Assembly: GCA_026686845.1 (NCBI GenBank)
Contig: JAIVEN010000015.1
Span: 24,967,501 to 25,031,500, forward strand
Reading direction: 5' to 3'
From: Adenanthera pavonina
Taxonomy: Eukaryota; Streptophyta; Magnoliopsida; Fabales; Fabaceae
DNA: 64,000 bases
Shown: positions 56,729 to 64,000 of the stretch, in pieces
Layout: every line of letters starts with the position of its first letter
Numbering within the stretch: position 1 is the first letter of the stretch
Made by a program: the position numbers and the translations under genes
Notes under the pieces: model-generated
What the model was told of the DNA's origin: nothing
The model's input: the letters and a program-made list of their open reading frames with translations, nothing else
Database searches by the model: none

Positions 56729-59700
56729 TGTGTAGTGTGTAGAAGAAAAACAATTCCACTTCCATTCTATGCCAGATGATTTGGTGATCTTTGCATGTTC
56801 ACTACTCACAGTGCTATTGCTTGAAGTAGTAGACGACACATCTGACTTCTCTTTCTCTTCCACTAACAAAGTGATTGCATTCTGCACACTTTGACTATGA
56901 ACTAATGGAACCCTTGGCTAGTGACCCTGGTTCGTTTAAACCTATAGATGAGAGTAAAATAGAGTAAGATGAAGAGGCACGTGGAGGGAAGATGAAAATG
57001 ATGGTAAAAAAGAGAGAAGATGGAAAAGAAGAGGAGCAATTAAAAATGGTAAAGGGAGAGAGCAGTTTTTTTTAAGGGGAAAATTCATTACTAATCAGAA
57101 TGTACAAAACCCTCCATATTCAAAACAAAGCAAGAGGGAAGTTATCAAAAGGGAGAGAGCAGTTATTGAAGTAAGAGATGGAATATAGCAAGAATGTGGG
57201 ACCAGATGGTTTTCAAAGATGTTGCACGTGGGAATAGTTGGGGAAGTTTAAAATTTTAAAATTGGCTTGTGAATAGTAAGAGAAGCTATGATTAAAAGTT
57301 GGCTAAAAAGTGGCTTTCCATATATTTTATTAAAGGAGCGATCGATACTAGTTGGCTTACCTAGTTTGCTTCCTACAATTTTTAAAACATAGTAGATTAT
57401 AATAATTATAATGTAATTTATAATAAATGATTTTTTTAAAAAAAAGAATATGACATAAAAAGATGTCATTTTGCATCATTCAAAGGAAAAAAAAAACTCA
57501 ATCGACTAAATCGATTGAACCACTGATTTTACCAATTTGGACCAGTTCAAAACTGGTTCTTGACTGGTTTCCAAACTAGCTAGTCTACTTGTTCCAGATG
57601 AAACTAGGGACTAGTTCCCAGTCCAACCAATTGAATTGGCTGATCTGATCCGGTTTTTTACACATTTTGGACAAGTTATTCAAAATTATTAATTAGGGAA
57701 ATATTAATAATTTAGTCTCTATACTTTATGCAAATTTTTAATTTTTCCTTGTAGTTTAAAATTTAGTAAGTTACTCTTTACAATTTGTTTTGTTAGTCAA
57801 ATTTGTTCTCATACTTTCTAAAAAATTCTCATCTAAATCCCTAAAAATACTAACTTGACAAACTCTGTTATATTGATACTCACATTGCAATTGTTTAATC
57901 CCAATGGCAACAAATAATGTCCATGTAGGCAAAGAGGTGGCAATGAGTTAAAAAAACTAGTTTTTTCTTTTTATATTTCTTCATGTAAAATGTAAATTAG
58001 GGGAAAATATTTAAAATGCACTGACATCATTCGAAGAAGAGAGCTTTGACAAAGAATTTGTGAGCAATGAATCAAGGCGATCAAATTGTGTTCTTTAGTG
58101 AACCAAATGCCATTTGTGTAGATAAGGTTGTGGTTTTGGCTGATAATAAGTATCTGAACATTGATACGGAGTTATTTTGGCATTTGAATGAGAGATTAGG
58201 TTATATCAAATAGTTGCATCAAGTTCTTAATTATGATTGTTAATCTTTTCTCTATCATCTTTTTTTAGCTTTAGGGACTTTGGTAATAGAGTCAAAAATT
58301 TTATCTTTAAGCTAGTTTTGGAAAAGAGTAAATAAGCATAATCACAAAAGGTATTTCAAAAATGTCCTAACTATTAGGTTCATATTTATGAATTAATTTC
58401 TGGATCTGTGAATGCTAATAACTAAATCCTCAATCAAAAAGTGATACAACAATGAAATTTAGCTCTACAATCTAAGGATGAAGTGGATGAACGTTGCTTG
58501 ATGATATTGTGTTGGGGACTTGAGTTGAATTTGCGTAATGCAATGCTGGTTGTAATGTCTTGTGTTTGAGTGTAATGTGAATGTGGTGGAGTATAGTGTT
58601 TTGTGTCTTGACTTAATTAATTAGATATTTTTATTTTTTTTTCTAATTGTAATGTAATAGCTTAGCAAAGTGTATGGATTGTTGTCAAGTAGATAGATTG
58701 AATGTATCTTCTCTATTTTGTCCAAATGTATTGAGAAGATGTAAGATTTATTTTGCTAAACTATAGTAAAGCCCATATAGCATATTTACATACAGTAAAG
58801 TTAAATTATTTTGTCCCTGCATTTTGTCACTTATATCTCTAGTTTGCTATGAACTAAATATTATGAATAGCTTCCATTCAAAAGGTAGAAAGTTGGAATT
58901 GGTTTAAGATATGAAACCTACTATATACAACCAGTTTATCACTTGATGAACATATATGATACTAAAGTTGGGGTTGCTATTAGATTTGTATTTTTTTTAT
59001 AAATTGTCGGATTTGCATTAAAAATGCATCATTATAGCATTGCATTATATTTGCATAATTGGAACCACATATAGTTATTAAAAAAAAAGTAACAAAAGCT
59101 TTGGCATCACACAATAAAGGTCCTTAAAAAAAGATATCAACAAGACCTTTGGAATCTATACTAAAAAATAAAGACGTAAACCCTTGGAATCCATATTATC
59201 CAAAAAACGCATTGTTGAACTTGAACACAAAGCGAAACAGGTTCTCTACCAAATAGCAAGTAACAAAGGATCGGCATTGAGAACATACAAATAAGGCCTT
59301 GAAGTAATGTCGCAACAAAATAATGTTTATTTATAGGGAAAATTAATCAATTAGTCCATATACTTTGCACTCATTTTCAAATAAGTCCTTATATTTAAAA
59401 AATTTGTAAATAGCTTCCTATACTTTTCACCGGTAGCAAAGTTAATCAAGAAGTTAATTTATTTACAAAACTATCCTTGAGGTGTAAAGGTGGCATTAAC
59501 ACCATTAGATTAATGATAAGGTGGCATAAATAATGACACGTAATTATGGTGTTTCAAAAAGGAACCTAGATTAGTGCTATGATCCACCACTTCCATCGAT
59601 TACTGCACAAAGCTCAACAATTGTAGGTGTGTGAATAAACATATGCTTGTATTTATTGGTTGTTGTTGCATGAAGCATGGCTTGGATCTTCAGGTTGCAT

Positions 59701-59859
59701 TTTGCTGGATGTGACTTGATGAGAGAGACTTAGTGTAAAAAAGAGACTTGTAAAGTGGAAGAGTGAGATGATGAAACCTAGAGTGAAAAAACTCTAAATG
59801 CAGGGGCATGACAAACATGCCGGTACTAAAAACATGAGGGAAATTCTTCTCTAAAGTGG
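56729..59859. other. intergenic, no supported gene
   Basis: AT-rich. At 56740-56920 the minus strand has a Ser-rich open stretch (VEEKEKSDVSSTTSSNSTVS) cut by the solo LTR; coding status is doubtful. Around 57690-57900 and 59330-59560 are 'AGTCCCTATACTTTGC'-like words typical of decayed MITEs. Nothing else recognised. Confidence 0.5.
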
Positions 59860-60360
59860 CCTTTAATCCCATGACATAATTAGAAAAGCAAGCGAAATAT
59901 ATTAGACCTTCGTGTAGATTTGTCTATATTATTCCTACTATAGATTCATGAAAATTTACTTCATGTCTTCTATTTTGTAAGTATATAAATACTAGTTTAT
60001 TTAATCCTATTATGAAATTAGCCTTTACTACAACCTGTATCATGCCTATATGTATCTAATTATATTTTTCTTTAAATTTCTTTATTGTTTTGGCTGGGAT
60101 CATATATATCATTTGTCCTTCTTTATTTATTCCTATTTCTTTTTCTATGGTTTGGGTTACATAAGAAAAATAAAAAGTGGTAGTTCTATGTACTTCTTCT
60201 TAAACAGTGGTACAGACCAATTAGTTAATACTTCTGGTAAACTTAACTTTATTATTTCACTTTCATTAGTTATATGGCTGGCTTCACTTATTTCGTCATG
60301 TGACTCTTCATTATTAGTTTTATTTGACTGTAAACTAAGACTCTTAAGACTTAGTCTTTC
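59860..60360 (-). pseudogene. endogenous caulimovirid movement-protein fragment, minus copy
   Basis: The reverse strand carries an old copy of a plant pararetrovirus movement protein, the viral protein that moves genomes between cells. Recognisable words are DEISEASHITNESEII, a (Y)IHIGMIQVVVKANF block and VNFHESIVGII, which match the conserved MP core. The arrangement suggests florendovirus or petuvirus relatives. Frameshifts and stops break it several times. It forms one arm of an inverted repeat with 61025-61523. Confidence 0.65.
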
Positions 60361-61024
60361 AAGGCTGGTGGGAAAATGTTCTCACTGAAGAAGAAAGACA
60401 ACATATAAAACATTATTACAATAAAGAAAGGAATGAGAGATTAGGAATTTGCTCTGGAAAAGTGGACATAATGACTACGCATGCGAAAAAATAATCATGC
60501 AAAGAGTCTATGAAGAGAAAATAACATAAGAAATGAAATTGAAATGTAATGAGATACATGGGACGAGCTCATTATAGAAGGCTCATTCCAGTATCAATAA
60601 AGACAAGATTCCATTACACCTCTTACTATATTCCACTCTACATCCTCTACTCTCTACTTCTTTACCTTTCTGTAATTCTCATCACTCTCCACCACTTCAA
60701 TCTTTGTAAGTTATATATTTTGCATTAAACTATTATTTTACAGTTTCTGATTCCATAATTTTTAGTTGTATTATCTTATATTGGCATCATAGTCTATAGA
60801 TCTTTTTAAATTGTTTCATCATATTATTTTTATAATAATATTCAGCTATATTTTCTATTTTGGTGGAAACGTTGGTAAGTCTGATAGGCTAGACCCAATA
60901 GTTGGTAAGTCTGTTGGATTAACTTGGTGTTCCTGTTAAGACTAGGAAGAGAAAATAATTGAGTGGTTTATTATAGAGATAGTAGCATGAGTTGGTAATT
61001 ATACGATATGATAAAGATGCAAAA
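60361..61024. other. spacer of the viral inverted repeat
   Basis: Non-coding, 664 bases. TTGGCATCATAGTC (about 60783-60796) may be a decayed initiator-Met primer site. That would make part of this spacer the viral leader for the plus copy. Confidence 0.4.
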
Positions 61025-61523
61025 GAAAGACTAATTAAGTTTTAAGAGGCTTAGTTTACAATCAGATAAAACTAATAATGAAGAGTTAGATGAAGAAATA
61101 AGTGAAGTTAGCCATATAACCAATGAAAGTGAAATAATAATGTTAAGTTTACATGAAGTATTAACCAACTGGTCTATGCCAATATTTAAGAAAGAAGAAG
61201 TATATAGAACTACCACTTTTAATTTTTCTTATGTAACTCAAACCATAAAAAAAGAAATAGGAATAAATAAAGAAAGACATATATATATATATGATCCCAG
61301 CTGAAATAATAAAGAAATTATAAAAAAATATAATTGGATGCATATAGGCATGATACATGTTACGGTAAAGCCTAATTTCATATTAGGATTAAATAAACTA
61401 GTAAGAGATAGAAGATAGGCAATAAATTTTCATGAATCTATAGTAGAAATAATACAGACAAACATACATGAAGGTCTAGTATATTTTGACTGTGCTTTCC
61501 TAATTATATCATGGGATTAAAGG
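61025..61523 (+). pseudogene. endogenous caulimovirid movement-protein fragment, plus copy
   Basis: Plus-strand counterpart, better kept: EEISEVSHITNESEIIMLSL, RTTTFNFSYVTQTIKKEIGI, YNWMHIGMIHVTVKPNFILG and NIHEGLVYFDCAF. These are the conserved MP core words. It has stops and a deletion (after LNKLV). It is followed closely by another fragment in the opposite orientation. Confidence 0.7.
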
Positions 61524-61559
61524 ATGAAGATTGTAGGGAAGCCCTTGTCATGGAAGTAG

Positions 61560-61914
61560 GATCTGATGGGTCTTGGAAAAGGTTTTTCCAGCTATTCTAG
61601 TAAGCATTTCATAAGTTATGTCTCTTTCTGGATTTCTTACTATTTTTCCTAATTCCATTTTTTCTAAAGGTTTTTGCTTAGTTAATCAAGGATATTTCCA
61701 ATTAGTTGGAATATCTATTTCTTTTATGTTTGAGTGTCCTAGGGATCATAAATGTAGTTTTGGAAGGATCTCCTATTTCTACTAGCATAGATTCTCCTTT
61801 TGGAGATTCTTTAAGAGATTTAAAGTTTTGATGAGTTTTCTGTATTCTAAACATAATTTTGTAATATACTACCATGAAAGTATAATACAAAACCAATACC
61901 ATATATAGAAGCAA
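61560..61914 (-). pseudogene. endogenous caulimovirid fragment, probable downstream part of the movement protein
   Basis: Minus-strand reading with VVYYKIMFRIQKTHQNFKSL then KESPKGESMLVEIG, which I judge to be the part following the MP core in this virus group. A stop at about 61702 is followed by further readable sequence. Its orientation is opposite to the neighbouring plus copy, so the locus is rearranged. Confidence 0.5.
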
Positions 61915-61920
61915 GGAGTT

Positions 61921-64000
61921 TGTAACACCTTAAACTTACATTCATTTCATATGTATTAGACTCCAATTATGTCCATTATTACATGATTAGAGACTTGATT
62001 GCATAAAAATATTAAAACAGAATTTTCTTTATTGTGGGTATTGTTCATTGTGCATTTTCCATTTTACCTAACGAATTTCAAAAAATCATAACTAATTATA
62101 GAAAAATCATGTCAAAGTGATTCAAGTCTCTAAAAATATTTGAAAAGATTTTATATATGGAAAAAATATGAAACAGAGTATTCTCTAGACCAATTCATAC
62201 AGTTTATTTCTCAAATATTTACTGTATATTTGGTCATTTTGAAACTTCCCAAGTTTTGGCCTTATTTTAAAAATTCATATTTCATGATATCTTGAGTAAA
62301 ATCATGCATTCTCTATGTCAATTAGAAATCTCTATATGTCTTATTTATAGATATATTTTTCTTGTACATTTATTCACCTTGTACAGGGCATAGAATTGAC
62401 TTAAATCATTAAGGGTCAGAAACTACTTCTACTGTAACAGTTTTAGGAGAAATTACATAATTCTTTCTTCATAGCTCCAAATACTATCAAACCTATGGAA
62501 TTTGTTTCTTGAGACTTAGAGGTTTCCATAAATACAAGTCACTGAACTTTTGAAGCTTTGTACGGTTTTCTATTGCATTTTGAAATTTCCAATGTTCAGG
62601 GCAAAAGTTCCAGTTTTTCTCTACACTGTCATATTCTAAACTCTAACTTTGAAAATTCACCATAAATTGTACACTTATCCAATTTAGGTGTTCTTTAGCT
62701 TTTTGGAAAGCTTATTCTATCTACTTTCAGAGTATGTAAACCATTCAAATAATTTCCTTGTCTTTCATGAACATTACCTACGTTAATCATTAGAGTGTTT
62801 AGAAATGAGCTTTTCTATGCATCACTTAGCAAAATAAGCTTCATAACTTGTTTACATCATTATTCTTGGTTCCAAATCTATACCCATCATTTCATGATAC
62901 TCAAGGGAAGATAACATCATTGAGGTACAGATCTAATAACATATACATGATTTTCATAATATTTCAAAAGATGACATCATAGCTTGATTCATCAATTCAA
63001 GTAATAATTTTCTTCTTCCTTCTCCATAGCTTCCTTGTCATCCTTGCCATGGTTTGAGCCTAGCATATTTATTATTTAGAGAGGGTGAGATTCAAAGAAT
63101 CTCAGTAGTCACTACCAATCAAGCAAATATATCATCATATAATGCAAGTATACATTATCAAATCATCATTTAAACATTTAGAATTATCTATGCTCAAATA
63201 TTTTGTAGAAAATTGGACAGAGTTTTACCTTGTAGTTTGGATATCCTAGTGTCACATAACCCCTTAAATAACTCAGCCAATATCAACAAATCATCATAAT
63301 ACATCATTACAAACATTTGGGATAACATAAAAGTCATTGCAAACTATATAACAATATAATTCAAGATTAGATTAGTAAACTACCTTTAGACTTTCCAAAC
63401 ATTTCCAAACTTTATGCACACTTCCTTTGATCTCTTATCACTTCTTGAAACTCTATAGTATCATAAAACAAGGCCATTAGCCATTGGTTTCATGATTCAC
63501 TTCATAAAGTGCACACTTGAACCATAAAATTCCATTTTGCAAACCACTTGAAATTTCTTGTACAACACCCTTGTTCTTATATAATTTGAACCCAAGGAAT
63601 CCAGTTTTAGAATCAAAAGTTTGAAATTATTTCTCTATTAGAAACCCTAGGCTGGCCAAAATTAATAGAAAAATTGTAGAAAATTATTTGCTCCATAAAT
63701 CTTGCACTAGCTTAGGTTTTCATGCTTTCTAGTACATATTCTACTCTTTTCCTTTGACTATTTGGCCATATCTAAACTTTCTCTCTCTACTCTCTCTCAT
63801 GGATGAAAATTTCAGAGGAAAAAGAGGAAGAAAAACTCCATGAAAACACTCCTAAGCACTCAAGAGCACAAGTTAGTGATCATGGAAGTTTACCTTGATG
63901 TTTTTGGTCTTCAACTTTCTCTTCTTACTCTTCCTTTCTCCTTTGTGTAATTTGCTCTCTTCCTTTCATTTTGCTTTTGTCCAGACATGAAGAATGAAGG
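61921..64000 (+). repeat. probable gypsy LTR beginning TGTAACACC, runs off the window
   Basis: Starts abruptly after the viral fragment with TGTAACACCTTAAACTTACA. It is about 2 kb of low-coding sequence with a transcript-leader look near the end (CTCTCTCTACTCTCTCTC). TGTAACACC is a common start of long chromovirus (Tekay/Del-type) LTRs in dicots. The end and any internal region lie outside. No gene is visible. Confidence 0.4.

Noticed and set aside
56740..56920. Ser-rich minus-strand reading (VEEKEKSDVSSTTSSNSTVS)
   Set aside because: Low complexity, no Met start or splice context, and cut by the ATTTG solo LTR. Kept only as a note in the intergenic entry.
58062..58215. Short plus-strand reading beginning MNQGDQIVFFSEPN
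   Set aside because: About 48 codons without recognisable family, splice signals or partner. WHLNERLG faintly recalls a copia pre-integrase word, but that is not enough.

Overview
This is plant nuclear DNA, almost certainly from a eudicot. It is AT-rich, has one spliced gene with GT-AG introns, and is otherwise mostly nested LTR retrotransposons. No bacterial-type operons, tRNA or rRNA genes, or CRISPR arrays were seen. I cannot name the species from sequence alone.

Left end (1-9.1 kb): a minus-strand housekeeping gene whose twelve visible exons keep reading phase from the ATG at 8954 off the left edge. It encodes the plant orthologue of NOC4, a nucleolar ribosome-biogenesis protein of the CBF/Mak21 family. 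Two telo-boxes lie just upstream of its start.

10.35-25.79 kb: an old, decayed Ty3/gypsy chromovirus (gag, PR, RT, RNase H, IN, chromodomain-like end). Its gag is split by a Sirevirus-type Ty1/copia element (SIRE-A, 11534-21930) that kept gag but has no recognisable pol. The 3' LTR of SIRE-A is split in turn by a 3.5-kb LTR-like unit (17067-20591) with a perfect 5-bp target duplication, probably a solo LTR of the Tat/Ogre type. That is three layers of insertion.

26.3-50.25 kb: a large Sirevirus (SIRE-B) with two 1648-bp LTRs and target duplication CCATG. Its RNase H is split by a second, younger Sirevirus (SIRE-C, 32473-44649) in antisense orientation with target duplication CAAAG. Both carry gag, pol, a roughly 1-kb spacer and a large third ORF (ORF3) before the 3' LTR. 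ORF3 resembles the plant 'putative plant transposon protein' families and is the most interesting coding content here. All Sirevirus LTRs contain an array of AATTCGAATT-like palindromes paired with TTCGTCTG/CAGACGAA. They also have a TATA box preceded, in the better preserved copies, by several AACGG motifs.

50.26-64 kb: a Mutator-type MITE, two minus-oriented solo Sirevirus LTRs with perfect target duplications (CAACT, ATTTG), a LINE 3' end, and fragments of an endogenous caulimovirid movement-protein gene arranged as an inverted repeat. What looks like the start of another gypsy LTR runs off the right edge.

The retroelement genes are broken by stops, frameshifts or active-site changes, so the window is a record of layered insertion. 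By eye, LTR pairs differ by about 11% (SIRE-A), 6% (SIRE-B) and 2% (SIRE-C), which agrees with the nesting order.
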